Below, one piece after another: positions 21,504-30,942 of a stretch of DNA of 35,835 nt. Source of the stretch: a bacterium (lineage in GTDB: Bacteria > Patescibacteriota > Minisyncoccia > UBA6257 > JAGOQP01); NCBI GenBank assembly GCA_021844025.1, contig JAKBUF010000005.1:1-35835 (forward strand), written 5' to 3'. A model generated the notes under the pieces. The model worked only from the letters and a program-made list of their open reading frames with translations. It ran no database searches and was not told the origin of the DNA. Position numbers and translations under genes: made by a program. The stretch's first letter is position 1; the number at the start of each line of letters is the position of its first letter.

Positions 21504-23525
21504 TTATATGTCAAGATTTTTTACCGTTGCCGCCCGGCTCTGAATAAAGTGTTTACGAGGAGCAACTTTCTCTCCCATAAGAATATCAAATAAACGATCT
21601 GCCTCTTGCGCGTCATCTATGGTTACTTTTTTCAATATACGAGTAGCGGGATTCATGGTGGTCTCCCATAATTGCTCTGGATTCATTTCTCCCAAACCTT
21701 TGTATCGTTGTATATTTATGCCCTTTGTGTTTTCTCCTATGGTCTCGTCGGTTTCTACTATTATTTCTTCTTCTTGCTTTTTACTCTCCCCCTTTGCTTT
21801 TTTCTTTTCTCCTTTTATTTTTTGGATTTCTCCAATTACTCTTTCTTTTTCATCGTCTGAATATGCGTATTGAATTTCTTTTCCTGATTTTATTTGATAC
21901 AACGGGGGTTGCGCAATATACAAAAATCCACTCTCAATTACTGGTCTGAAATATCTAAAGAATAGGGTGAGGAGCAACGTACAAATGTGCGCGCCGTCAA
22001 CATCGGCATCGGTCATAATAACAATTTTATGATACCGAATTTTATCAACCGAAAAATCGTTTCCGATTGCGGTACCCAACGCAATAACCAACGATTTAAT
22101 TTCGTTGTTGGCAAGCATTTTATCCAATCGCGCCTTTTCTACATTTAAAATTTTTCCCCGTAACGGTAAGATTGCCTGATATCGGCGATCACGCCCTTGT
22201 TTTCCACTTCCTCCTGCGCTATCTCCCTCTACAATAAATAGTTCAGACTCGCTGGCATTTCTTGAAGTACAGTCGGCTAATTTTCCAGGTAAGGTGAGCC
22301 CCTCAAAAGGACCCTTACGTAATACTGTTTCCTTTGCCGCTTTTGCCGCCTTGCGGGCTTTTACCGCTAATAAGGCCTTCCCGACGATTGTTTTTGCTTC
22401 TGCTGAGTGCTTTTGCAAGAACTCTTTAAGGGACTCAGATACCACGCTTTCCACCGCACTGCGTGCGGGAGGGTTTCCTAATCGGGCTTTTGTTTGCCCC
22501 TCAAACTGAGGCTCTCGTAGTTTTAACGAAACAACAGCGACTAGTCCTTCGCGCACGTCATCTCCAGTAAAATTCTCTTCTTTGTCTTTAATGTAGCCTT
22601 GTTCACGCGCGTAATCATTTAGTGCTCGGGTAAGCGCGCTGCGAAATCCGGTCAAATGCATTCCTCCATCGGGTGTATAAATATTGTTGGCAAAACTTAG
22701 TTCCTGCGTTTCGGTATCGTTATTGTATACAAATGCCGCCTCAACCGGCATACCGTCATATTCTTTATTTACATAAAACGGTTCATCTTGAATTTGTTCG
22801 TTATATTCGTTGAGGTATTTTAAAAATGAAATAATACCCCCCTCAAAACAAAACGCATAATAAAACGGAACCTCTTCTCGTTGGTCTACAATTTCAATGC
22901 GCAATCCTTTTACCAAAAATGCCTGGTGACGTAAGTGGTCAATAATTTTTTTGCGATCGTATTTAATTTCTGAAAAAATAGACTCATCTGCGCGGAACGT
23001 AATAGTGGTTCCGGTATCGTTGGCTTTTCCTATCTTTTTAACATTATATTGCGGCTTTCCAATTTTGTATTCCTGCACATAAATTCCTCCGTCTTTGTGA
23101 ACCTCTGCCTTCAAGTGTGTAGAAAGCGCATTCACCACCGAAACCCCTACTCCATGCAATCCCCCTGAAACTTTATATGAGTCTCCTCCAAATTTTCCTC
23201 CGGCATGTAGCGTGCACAATGCAGTCTCTAAAGCAGATTTTTTTGTTTTTGGATGAATGTCTACCGGAATACCGCGTCCATCGTCGGTTACTGAAACCAT
23301 ATTATCTTTTAACAACTCAACGCGGATATTTTTCGCGTACCCTGCCATAGCCTCATCGATAGAGTTATCAACTACCTCCCAAATAAGATGGTGCAGTCCT
23401 TCGGTTCCTGTAGAGCCAATATACATACCCGGACGTTTTCGTACCGGTTCTAATCCCTCTAAGACAAATATATCTTTTGCACTATAGGATGATTCCTTTT
23501 TTGTTTCTTTTGCTTCATTGCTCAT
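21504..23525 (-). CDS. gyrB: DNA gyrase subunit B
   Basis: GyrB drives negative supercoiling with GyrA. The GHKL ATPase domain has VLEGLEPVRKRPGMYIGST, then EVVDNSIDEAMAGYA, then VTDDGRGIPVDIH and GGLHGVGVSVVNALS. The TOPRIM domain has ELFIVEGDSAGGSGKQGRDRRYQAI and IVIMTDADVDGAHI. The C-terminus has NIQRYKGLGEMNPEQLWETTMNP. A lysine-rich insertion (KGEKKKAKGESKKQEEE) sits near residue 575. Length 673 aa is normal for the short GyrB form. gyrA is not in the window. Confidence 0.96.
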   Translation of the reverse strand: MSNEAKETKKESSYSAKDIFVLEGLEPVRKRPGMYIGSTGTEGLHHLIWEVVDNSIDEAMAGYAKNIRVELLKDNMVSVTDDGRGIPVDIHPKTKKSALETALCTLHAGGKFGGDSYKVSGGLHGVGVSVVNALSTHLKAEVHKDGGIYVQEYKIGKPQYNVKKIGKANDTGTTITFRADESIFSEIKYDRKKIIDHLRHQAFLVKGLRIEIVDQREEVPFYYAFCFEGGIISFLKYLNEYNEQIQDEPFYVNKEYDGMPVEAAFVYNNDTETQELSFANNIYTPDGGMHLTGFRSALTRALNDYAREQGYIKDKEENFTGDDVREGLVAVVSLKLREPQFEGQTKARLGNPPARSAVESVVSESLKEFLQKHSAEAKTIVGKALLAVKARKAAKAAKETVLRKGPFEGLTLPGKLADCTSRNASESELFIVEGDSAGGSGKQGRDRRYQAILPLRGKILNVEKARLDKMLANNEIKSLVIALGTAIGNDFSVDKIRYHKIVIMTDADVDGAHICTLLLTLFFRYFRPVIESGFLYIAQPPLYQIKSGKEIQYAYSDDEKERVIGEIQKIKGEKKKAKGESKKQEEEIIVETDETIGENTKGINIQRYKGLGEMNPEQLWETTMNPATRILKKVTIDDAQEADRLFDILMGEKVAPRKHFIQSRAATVKNLDI

Positions 23526-23585
23526 AAATTATTATTGTATAGCAGTAAAAAAATAACACCCTGATAACTTTGTTGGTATAAGTTC

Positions 23586-23614
23586 AGTGTATCATACTCT
23601 CTGCGTAAATACAA
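23586..23614 (-). promoter_or_regulatory. gyrB promoter
   Basis: On the minus strand TTGTAT (23609-23614) is separated by 17 bp from TACACT (23586-23591). A second TGCTATACAAT sequence lies closer to the start codon and may give a shorter leader. Confidence 0.5.
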
Positions 23615-23715
23615 CTACCATACACCTAAAATAGATAGTATTTATGCGATTAATTTTATTCTTTTCCTTGCGCCTCATATTTTTTATACATGCTTGTTTT
23701 TTTCTGCCCACATTT

Positions 23716-23749
23716 GTTACGATCGTAAAAAATTTGGGCAATTATATAT
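23716..23749. repeat. inverted repeat downstream of alr
   Basis: GCCCACATTT pairs with AAATTTGGGC (9 of 10) around the perfect palindrome TTACGATCGTAA. It lies between alr and gyrB. No T-tract follows on the alr strand, so a simple terminator is doubtful. Position is accurate to a few bases. Confidence 0.4.
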
Positions 23750-23779
23750 ATCCCACAATTATTTAATTATTTTAATTAA

Positions 23780-24922
23780 TTATTCCCATACTCTTCGTAT
23801 TTTCTCAGGGATCTTTACCAAAATCTCATACGGAATATGTACCGTACGAGCCATGGAAATAATTGAATTTTTATCGTTTGAATTATTGCTTATTATTTCA
23901 ACAGTGTCCCCCTCTCTTATAGCGGGCACTTGAGAAACATCAATGCTCATCATGTTCATGCTCACTCTTCCCACTATGGGACAGTACACATTTTTTATTT
24001 TTACATATCCATTATTTGAAAGCGCGCGAGGAATTCCTTCAAAATAACCCGCGGGCACCACTCCGATGGTCATATCGTGTGGCGCTGTATAAGTAAAGTT
24101 ATATCCAACTCCCTCTCCTTTTTTTATTTTTTTTATTCCCACCACGATTGACTCCATGCGCAATACTGGTTGTACATTAAGATTTCTGTCTATTCCCGAA
24201 TCAATACCGTAGAGCCCCAATCCTATGCGTGTCATATTTGCATCTATTTCATGTGCGTATGCCGTACCCGCAGTTGCTTCTATGTGCGTATATCGTATGC
24301 TTGGGAATTCTTTTTTTATACGAGCGCTTTGCTCATTCCATACGCGGATCTGCTTTTTGTTGAGTTCTGACTGTTTGGTGTCTGCATCTGCCAAATGTGA
24401 ACATATTCCCTCAAGAATAATATTTTTGTTTTTTTGTATTAGTTCAATGACGTGGGGAATGTCTGTGGGAAGAATTCCTTGCCGGTGCATACCGGTATCA
24501 ATTTTTATATGAAACCGTTTCTGGATTTTTAGTTTTTGAGAAAGCTCTTGCGCTTGCGCCAATGTGGTAATGCAAAATATTATTTCTGGGTGTGAAAATT
24601 GTATTATATTCTCCACAAAGGTATATCCAATAACCAGCAGGTTTGTTTTTATTCCCTCGTTCTTTAAAATAAGCGCCTCATAATATGAATCAACTACTAA
24701 AAAGGGGGCCTGTATGCCATCGAGTTGTTTTGCAACTCCCACGAGCCCATGCCCATACGCATTGCTTTTTAGTACTGGGGCAATTTGTTTTTGTGGTTCA
24801 AGTTCTTTAAATACTTGAACATTATGAAGAAGCGCCTGTTTTGAAAGTATAACTTGTACTAACGGCTTATATAGAAATCGCTTTGCTCGTATGAAACGAA
24901 AAATTTTTTTTATGATAGTCAT
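23780..24922 (-). CDS. alr: alanine racemase
   Basis: Alanine racemase makes D-alanine for peptidoglycan and needs PLP. The PLP lysine lies in PVLKSNAYGHGL near residue 50. The TIM-barrel segments KIDTGMHRQGI and ICSHLADADTKQSELNKKQ follow, then TAGTAYAHEIDANMTRIGLGLYGID. The C-terminal domain has GVGYNFTYTAPHDMTIGVVPAGYFEGIPR, including the catalytic Tyr, and VGRVSMNMMSIDVSQ. The N-terminus has a basic extension of about 20 residues. It overlaps the upstream G6PD-like gene by 4 bp (ATGA), so the pair is translationally coupled. Confidence 0.94.
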   Translation of the reverse strand: MTIIKKIFRFIRAKRFLYKPLVQVILSKQALLHNVQVFKELEPQKQIAPVLKSNAYGHGLVGVAKQLDGIQAPFLVVDSYYEALILKNEGIKTNLLVIGYTFVENIIQFSHPEIIFCITTLAQAQELSQKLKIQKRFHIKIDTGMHRQGILPTDIPHVIELIQKNKNIILEGICSHLADADTKQSELNKKQIRVWNEQSARIKKEFPSIRYTHIEATAGTAYAHEIDANMTRIGLGLYGIDSGIDRNLNVQPVLRMESIVVGIKKIKKGEGVGYNFTYTAPHDMTIGVVPAGYFEGIPRALSNNGYVKIKNVYCPIVGRVSMNMMSIDVSQVPAIREGDTVEIISNNSNDKNSIISMARTVHIPYEILVKIPEKIRRVWE

Positions 24923-25977
24923 ACCGATAAAAGTTCAATATTCCCTTCTGCAGCCTGTAGCGCGGATGCTCCTTGCGGGTAATACCGTAATGGATCCGCG
25001 TGTTTTATAATTGATTCGGTAATATCCCATGCTAGTAATGCGTGCTCTATAGAAACAAACGATTCTCGATTTCCTTTGAAAAAGTCATCAAATAACCGCA
25101 CGTACGCGTTTGCCGAATTTTCTAAGTCAATTCGTGTGGTGTCTATTTCCATATATGACACCTTGCGATCAAACCTTTTACCGGTTATACATTCGTATGT
25201 TTTTGTTTTAGTGATTAACGTAACCTGGGCAAATGTTTCTGTGGCTGAGGGGTGCCCTAATTCGTGTACATACCCGGAGTCTTTTCCATTTCCATATTGC
25301 GCGGGGATATAACGTTTCACCGAAAAATTTTCAAATTCATCTTGCGGGTTTGAGAGAGTTCGAAATATTATGTTAAGAAAATGACTTTGCACCATATCAC
25401 GAAGCGCGCCAATTCCGTCATAGTATGCCGCGCGTTGCTCTAATCCCACCATTTCTAATGAAACAATTTTTAAGTTCTTGTAGGTGTCCAAGGGAAGTTT
25501 GTGTACTCCTTCTTTAAAGAGATAGTGATCCGAAATATAAAATACATCAATTAAATGATACTGCTGAAGTTGTTCGCGTAATTCTTGCGCGTGTTTTTTA
25601 CTTTCTCCAAACGGCTTTTCTGCAAGAACACGTACTTGATACCCCGCCTCTTGAACACCTCCAATGTACGCCAATACCGGTTCTAACGCACGCGGAGGAA
25701 GTGCAATATAAAAAAAATTTATTTCATTCTTTTCTAAAAAATCTCCGCAGCGTTCACAGATAATATCGTTTTCAAAATCAAGTTTATGATATATGGGCTT
25801 GGTTTTAAAGTCCTTTAAACAATCATCATCACAGATAAATTTATAATATAATTCGTCAGTAAATTCTTTTCGGCCGAGCGCAACAATCTCTAAATCTTTT
25901 GGCCGCAATTCAATAAACGCGGGAATTATTTTGCGTTTTACTAAATCTCCCGTTGAACCAAATATAAACAACTTCAT
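24919..25977 (-). CDS. short glucose-6-phosphate dehydrogenase-like protein
   Basis: The nucleotide-binding start IFGSTGDLVKRKIIPAF (GxxGDLxKRK) and EKPFGES match G6PD. The active-site region DHYLFKEGV corresponds to the usual DHYLGKE, with Phe for Gly. YYDGIGALRDMVQSHFLNII matches the family's YYD..GALRDM.QNHL segment. At 352 aa it is far shorter than typical G6PD (about 480-510 aa). The C-terminal half seems compressed, including a C-terminal AWDITESII segment. It may oxidise glucose 6-phosphate or another sugar phosphate; the rest of the oxidative pentose-phosphate pathway is not seen here. It is co-transcribed with alr and probably leaderless. Confidence 0.75.
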   Translation of the reverse strand: MKLFIFGSTGDLVKRKIIPAFIELRPKDLEIVALGRKEFTDELYYKFICDDDCLKDFKTKPIYHKLDFENDIICERCGDFLEKNEINFFYIALPPRALEPVLAYIGGVQEAGYQVRVLAEKPFGESKKHAQELREQLQQYHLIDVFYISDHYLFKEGVHKLPLDTYKNLKIVSLEMVGLEQRAAYYDGIGALRDMVQSHFLNIIFRTLSNPQDEFENFSVKRYIPAQYGNGKDSGYVHELGHPSATETFAQVTLITKTKTYECITGKRFDRKVSYMEIDTTRIDLENSANAYVRLFDDFFKGNRESFVSIEHALLAWDITESIIKHADPLRYYPQGASALQAAEGNIELLSV

Positions 25978-25983
25978 AGGTGT

Positions 25984-25989
25984 AGTATA
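25984..25989 (-). promoter_or_regulatory. -10 box of the G6PD-like gene (leaderless)
   Basis: GGTATACT on the minus strand ends 6 nt before the ATG at 25977. The region upstream overlaps the terminator of the preceding gene. Confidence 0.5.
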
Positions 25990-26000
25990 CCAACCAAATC

Positions 26001-26027
26001 AAAAAACAGCCACTGGGGCTGTTTTTT
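26001..26027. terminator. terminator of the peptidoglycan-binding protein gene
   Basis: AAAAAACAGCC and GGCTGTTTTTT form an 11-bp stem 20 bp after the stop at 26047. TTTTTTG on the minus strand forms the U-tract. The stem is symmetrical, so it could work in both directions. Confidence 0.85.
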
Positions 26028-26046
26028 GAAATTATATCTCTTGAGT

Positions 26047-27036
26047 TTATAACCCAAGTAATGCGTTTATTTTTGCGCGAGTGGCGGGTCCTACAAATCC
26101 ATACCCTACATCTCCTACGTGTGCAATATTATATAACTCTTGGAACCTTTGCACTGCCCGCAGAGTTGCTTGCCCAAAGTATCCGGTGACTAACCCTTCT
26201 GGATATATAGTAGATCCCTGGCTTTTAAGAAACGTTTGTAAGCGAGTGACTTCGGCTCCTTGCGATCCAAGCAAGAGTGGTTGGGTAAACGGCGTGGTAA
26301 TAGTTGGTGTTGGAACTTGTGGCGTTGTAGGCAAACCTCCTATTGAGGTACCCCCAATACTACCCAGCACTTGGTTTGCAAATGATGTGGTAATAAGTCC
26401 CTGCGAATGTGCTTGTGCTAAAAGCGCTTGTAATGCCGCAATAAGTGTATTGAGGGTCGTTTGGGGCACGGTAGGTGTTGTTGGAGTTGGAGTTGGAGAT
26501 GCTCCACCACCTCCCCCGCCCCCACCACCAGTGGTATGCGATCCACCACTACTTACACATGAGCCGCCACTGAGCGTGTACCCGGTGTTACAAGTAATTG
26601 AACAAGAGGGATATGCGCCAACCGATCCGTTTGCTACCGATGAGGTGGCGCAGTTTAACACATAATCAAATGATGCTACCGACGACGCCGCGCTACTCTG
26701 ACACGCGACCGCTTTAAGGGTAAGTGACTGCGTTACTGCGACTGCGCTTGCATATACTGTTCCACTTGAACAGGTTGGTGTGGTGCCATCGGTGGTATAC
26801 CGTATGCTCGTTGCACCACTGGAGGTAAGTGAAACATTTTGCGTGGCATGATAGGTCCCCGAAGCAACACTGGCGGATGGAATATAGGGCACATTGCTAT
26901 TCATACTTCCCCCACTACCAATTCCCGATGAAATAGTTCCGGTTACTGTAGAGGCAAATGCTACAGAAGTCATACCCACAAGGGCAGCCAGTAACACCAA
27001 TATATTCAATAATTTTTTATTCATGTGTATATTCAT
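26047..27036 (-). CDS. secreted protein with chitobiase-like and peptidoglycan-binding domains
   Basis: The 329-aa product begins with a signal peptide (MNKKLLNILVLLAALVGMTSVAFA). Residues about 50-125 match the chitobiase/beta-hexosaminidase C-terminal-type domain (SGTYHATQNVSLTSSG, IRYTTDGTTPT, SLTLKAVAC). A cysteine-containing segment follows (CSITCNTGYTLSGGSC). A poly-Gly and Thr/Pro-rich linker leads to a C-terminal PG-binding domain. That domain reads LLGSQGAEVTRLQTFLKSQG, then GYFGQATLRAVQRFQELYNI, then VGPATRAKINALLG. It probably attaches to the cell wall. It follows the Ig-like surface gene by 38 bp and may be expressed with it. Confidence 0.88.
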   Translation of the reverse strand: MNIHMNKKLLNILVLLAALVGMTSVAFASTVTGTISSGIGSGGSMNSNVPYIPSASVASGTYHATQNVSLTSSGATSIRYTTDGTTPTCSSGTVYASAVAVTQSLTLKAVACQSSAASSVASFDYVLNCATSSVANGSVGAYPSCSITCNTGYTLSGGSCVSSGGSHTTGGGGGGGGGASPTPTPTTPTVPQTTLNTLIAALQALLAQAHSQGLITTSFANQVLGSIGGTSIGGLPTTPQVPTPTITTPFTQPLLLGSQGAEVTRLQTFLKSQGSTIYPEGLVTGYFGQATLRAVQRFQELYNIAHVGDVGYGFVGPATRAKINALLGL

Positions 27037-27074
27037 TTAGTTAGTACAAGAAAACAAGAAATGATTATTATCTA

Positions 27075-29425
27075 TTATCTAACTGGCTCCGATGAGGTAA
27101 TGGTGTAATTTGTTGAGTACGATCCTCCGGCCGCTCCTGAGGGAACCTTGAAATCAACAATTAAGTCTATTTGTCTCCCTGCGGTTGAAGCATCGTGGTC
27201 CGCATTAAGAGTTATGGTAGCACTTTGCGTATCTGCCGCAGTAATGGTGATCGCGCTGTCGGTTGTGCTTGCATTTGAAGAGTGGGCAGAGTATACACGC
27301 ATATTATTTGCGGTTGCTAAGGTGTCGGAACTTCCCACCCAGTTACCAAACGAAATAGTAAATTCTGTTTCTGTGGTTGGTACCGTAATGTGCAATTTCC
27401 ACGATCCACCATTGTCATAGGTTCCGCTTGCCGTCATGGTTGAGCGAATAATATCAACACTGTTTACCGCAAGCACCGCGCCACTATCATTTACGGTAGT
27501 AGTAAATGATACCGATCCCATATCACTTACGGCGTTTGAAGAAATACTGCAACGCACGTAGTAGTTATAGGTGGTACTAGGAGTTAGTCCGGTAAGATTT
27601 TGTGAGTGGCTGGTGGTTCCTGTGGTTGCCATGTCGGTCATACTTGCATATGGCTTGGTGCTGGTAGCATATCGACAATTTGCGCTTTCGCTTGTGGTTA
27701 CTGAGAGAGTTGCGGTTGATGATGCAACAGAGTCTGCAGTGAACGCAGTAATAATTGATTCGGCGCTGGTAATCGTTCTGGTGTTATTGCTTGCGGTTGC
27801 ATTACTATTCCCCGCTAAATCAGTCGCCACGATAGTTGCGGTTGCGGTACCCACATCATCAAATCCTCCCGGCACTTGCCAGTTATAGGTCCACACGGTA
27901 TTTGACGATTTCGTCATGTTGGTCGCACTTAAACTTCCATCTCCTGCAGTTGCCATGGCAACAGTAGGTACGGTGCTTTCATTCATTGCTTCACTAAACG
28001 TTGCGGTTATAGTAACAGTTTCTAGCCCCATTAATGATCTATTGGGGCTGTAGGTAAGCGCTACGGTTGGCTGAACAGCGTCGCCACTGTTTGCGGTTGT
28101 ACCAGTTACATCGGTATTTGATACAAAGTTTCCCGCCGCATCTTGAATTTTATTTGATGCGGGTTTGACCACAATTATATTTCCGTTTCTCAAGAAGGCA
28201 TTGTCTGTTGCTTCATCTAAAGTAATGGTAAGCGTAGTAGTTGCTCCGCTTGTCGGGCTAAATGTTGCATTCGTAAGAGTAAGAGCGGAACTTGTTGCTG
28301 GACTCTTTATATATTCAATTTCGTTTGCAGACCATGTACCATCTTGTGGCTGCACAGGTCCATCAAATGTAAGAACAATTTGATCTCCCGCACCCTGAAT
28401 AGTAGATCCGATAATTCCTGTAACAGGAAGGGTTGGCGCTACCACATCTTTGGTTGCTGCTTGCGTTGTCGCGGTACTGACATTCCCTGCTGCATCGGTA
28501 GCAGTTGAAGATGCAGTGATTGCACCATCTACTAAGGAGGTACCATCTATAGTAACGGTATATGCGCCACCTCCGTTTGCTGCAGCACTTCCCGTAACTG
28601 CAGTACCACTTGCATCAGTCAATGAAATATTCACGGTTGCAAGCGCTTCAGCAGTACCTACTACAGCTATTGTTGCTTTCTCGGCATTATTGATTTTGTT
28701 ATCAGTCGCAACAGAAGTAATAACAGGAGCAGCGGGTGCGTTCGCGTCAACCGTCACCGTACCCCCAGAAGTTGGTGCAGTAGTATAGGCAACATTTGAG
28801 TTTCCCGCGGCATCAGTAAGCACGACGCTTACTGGAATTGCAGCAACAGAAGCTCGATCAGTATCACCAGAAACTACCGTGTAGGTTCCTGTGTGTGTAT
28901 GAACCAGCACCTGCATCAGTAAATCCTCCCAGTGCTTGTCCATTGATAGTAATTGCTCCTGCAGTATATCCAGCAGCATCAGCAGTAATGGTCACGGGAA
29001 TTACAGAACCAATTTTATAGGTTCCTGCGGTAATAGAGACAGCAGAGATGACAGGCGCAGTGTTATCCACGGTAAATGTGGCATTTGAGGCATCAAACGC
29101 CCCAGATACCATGTCCTTTACCATAATTCTATCGGTTTCATTCAGTCCTGCTGTGTTCCAAGAATATGGAGAACTTGTCGCCACCACGGTTGTGATGAGA
29201 GTCTGATTTGAGGCACAGTCACCTCCAATACAACGATAGATATTAACATTGTCGGTACCGACACCATCAGTCGTCCATGTAATATTGTGGGTGCCACTCC
29301 AAATCTCACCTCCATTTGGAGAAGTAACGGTAATTGTAGTGATCGCCGCTTGTACGTTTTGAATAAACACAAATCCCCCAACTAAGATGAGTATGCTTAT
29401 TTAAAAGTAGACTAAATTTTTTCAT
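27075..29425 (-). pseudogene. large secreted Ig-like/fibronectin-like surface protein, two frameshifts
   Basis: Three frames together read as one protein of about 780 aa. The start ATGAAAAAATTTAG at 29425 begins a signal peptide. After a shift near 29400 the signal core continues (ILILVGGFVFIQNVQAA). A domain starting ITVTSPNGGEIWSGTHNITWTT follows. A second shift near 28885, in ACACACAC, breaks ITINGQALGGFTDAGAGSYT from GTYTVVSGDTDRASVAAIPV. The rest (27075 to about 28880) holds bacterial Ig-like repeats (SSTATDAAGN, ATDLAGNSN) and a fibronectin-like domain (LTGLTPSTTYNYYVRC). Both shifts are single-base and in the same direction. Either the gene is decayed or the assembly has indel errors. 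No C-terminal anchor is visible. Confidence 0.75.
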
Positions 29426-29734
29426 ATTTTTTAATTTGCTAATTTTTTTATTATTTTTTTAATTTTCTTGCCTCTTTAAAAAGGGGCGGGGTATTTTGCG
29501 AGCGGAGTATTTTAAAATATTCAGATGCTACAAACGTGCGACCTTTGCTGCATCTCTATATATTTATAAAATGTCCGCAAACAATTAAACTTTTTATGAA
29601 ACACGGCAACAGCGCCAAAACATCAGCGCGCCATGTCACACTTTTATATCAAGAGTATAACACATCATTTTGTATATTAGTATATTCGTATGTGGATAGC
29701 TTGGTATATTCTAACTTCTGCATATATAATAAAA
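29426..29734. other. intergenic region upstream of the surface gene
   Basis: I find no gene here. It probably contains the long leader of the surface gene, with a TATACT box near 29660 on the minus strand. It also holds two direct copies of GCGGRGTATTTT (about 29485-29515) and poly-T/A runs close to the ATG. Confidence 0.4.
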
Positions 29735-29760
29735 AACAAGCCAATAACTTGTTTTGTTCT
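29733..29760 (-). terminator. terminator of the ArsR-type gene
   Basis: On the minus strand an ACAAG/CTTGT stem is followed by TTTTTTATTA, about 50 bp after the regulator's stop codon. Confidence 0.6.
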
Positions 29761-29807
29761 ATTCCCCTTTTTTAACCTCCGGCTAACTCCCCTTTCTCCT
29801 CACGCGG

Positions 29808-30098
29808 TTATTGTGAACTCACCATTTTATCAATAACACCGCACAGCTTGTGAATATCCTCATTCGCAATCCGGTAATAGACGCTGGTTCCTTCTTTTCT
29901 GGTCTTTACTACGCGCGCGTATCGCAAATGCATCAAATGCTGTGAAACGTTTGATTTTGAAATTCCCGAATTTTTTGCAATATCGTCCACTGCCATTTCT
30001 CCCTTTTGCAATAATCGAATAATCGCGATGCGCTTGGCGTTTCCTAACACCTTATACAATTCAGCGTGCGGATCAAACTGTTCATGACGTACCATCAT
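29808..30098 (-). CDS. ArsR-family transcriptional regulator
   Basis: The 96-aa winged helix-turn-helix protein has LYKVLGNAKRIAIIRLLQKGEMAVDDIAKNSGISKSNVSQHLMHLRYARVVKTRKEGTSVYYRI. The recognition helix is SKSNVSQHL. It lacks the ELCVC metal-binding cysteines of arsenic or cadmium sensors, so the signal is unknown. No obvious partner gene is adjacent. A TATAAT box lies about 55 bp upstream of the start, near 30150. Self-regulation is usual for this family but I see no clear operator. Confidence 0.88.
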   Translation of the reverse strand: MMVRHEQFDPHAELYKVLGNAKRIAIIRLLQKGEMAVDDIAKNSGISKSNVSQHLMHLRYARVVKTRKEGTSVYYRIANEDIHKLCGVIDKMVSSQ

Positions 30099-30240
30099 AT
30101 CTTGTAGTGGTTTAATTTATAAATTCGACCTTATGTATATATACGGATTATAAACGGTTATGTTTCATGATTTTGTATGTATTTTAGTACACAAAACCTA
30201 TGGCATTACTGTCGATGTCTCATATTATATAGATACCGTC

Positions 30241-30317
30241 TGGGGTGAGCGATGGGACTTGAACCCACAACCACCAGAGCCACAATCTGGAGCTCTACCA
30301 ATTGAGCTACGCCCACC
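30241..30317 (-). tRNA. tRNA-His (GTG), CCA encoded
   Basis: The minus strand has acceptor GTGGGCG/CGCTCAC, an extra 5' G (G-1) opposite C73, and an encoded CCA. The anticodon stem CCAGA/TCTGG encloses TTGTGGC, anticodon GTG. The G-1:C73 pair is diagnostic for histidine. Confidence 0.95.
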
Positions 30318-30329
30318 ATATTTAATTTT

Positions 30330-30785
30330 CTAATGAATTCCGCGTCTCATTAATATACGCCTCACGTATCCCCAGTCAAGCTTAATTGTTTTCCCTATAC
30401 GTCTATATGCACAACCTTTTATTCTCATGCTTTCAGCTATCTTAATCTTTTTCTCCATTAAGTCTCTGTGTATCTTTTTTTCTTTTAAATAATTCTTGAG
30501 AAAGGCCATGGCGATCTGCGCAGAGTCCTTTTTTACCACCAAGAATGATTTGATATTCTTAAGGAAAATATAAACATCTTCCTGCGAGGCTATATAATAA
30601 ACCCAGCTGTCTTTCCAGTGTTTTTTTCTTTTGGTCGTTTTGATAACCGCACCGACGCCACTAAAAGAAGCTATTCCTTTTAAAACATCTTCATTTGTCT
30701 GTGCGATAGTGATTCTATACCCCCTCCCATTGTGACATATAGATCCTTCGCCATCAAAAAAACCAGCTATATAACTCCAGTTCAT
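30330..30785 (-). CDS. single-motif LAGLIDADG endonuclease-like protein
   Basis: The 151-aa protein has one LAGLIDADG motif (YIAGFFDGEGSI, residues 5-16). The fold's core strands follow (YRITIAQTNEDVLKGIASFSG, SWVYYIASQEDVYIFLKNI). The C-terminus (KGCAYRRIGKTIKLDWGYVRRIL) looks like a helix-turn-helix. Single-motif members act as homodimers. The gene ends 12 bp before tRNA-His on the same strand. This parallels the arrangement at tRNA-Tyr. A TGATATAAT extended -10 lies upstream near 30863. Confidence 0.8.
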   Translation of the reverse strand: MNWSYIAGFFDGEGSICHNGRGYRITIAQTNEDVLKGIASFSGVGAVIKTTKRKKHWKDSWVYYIASQEDVYIFLKNIKSFLVVKKDSAQIAMAFLKNYLKEKKIHRDLMEKKIKIAESMRIKGCAYRRIGKTIKLDWGYVRRILMRRGIH

Positions 30786-30897
30786 ATTTTTTAAGTGACA
30801 ATGCTCTTTTATATTATAATATCTAGATTTCTTAGTGTGGTCTGTTAATAATGTGTCATTATATCACACCCACATATTATATACAACCAAAACCGGG

Positions 30898-30926
30898 TTG
30901 AAAATATTTTTTTTACATGTTATTCT
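30898..30926 (+). promoter_or_regulatory. promoter of tRNA-Phe
   Basis: TTGAAA (30898-30903) is separated by 17 bp from TATTCT (30921-30926), 16 bp before the tRNA. Confidence 0.65.
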
Positions 30927-30942
30927 TACGTCACCACCGAAT

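Noticed and set aside
23716-23749. Intrinsic terminator of alr
   Set aside because: The stem is good but is followed by an A-run, not a T-run, on the alr strand. I kept it only as an inverted repeat.
26081-28788. Long open frames on the plus strand opposite the surface-protein genes (for example 26081-26665 and 28450-28788)
   Set aside because: They are antisense to clear signal-peptide, Ig-like and PG-binding coding sequence, and their Val/Pro-rich composition reflects the Thr/Gly-rich gene on the other strand.
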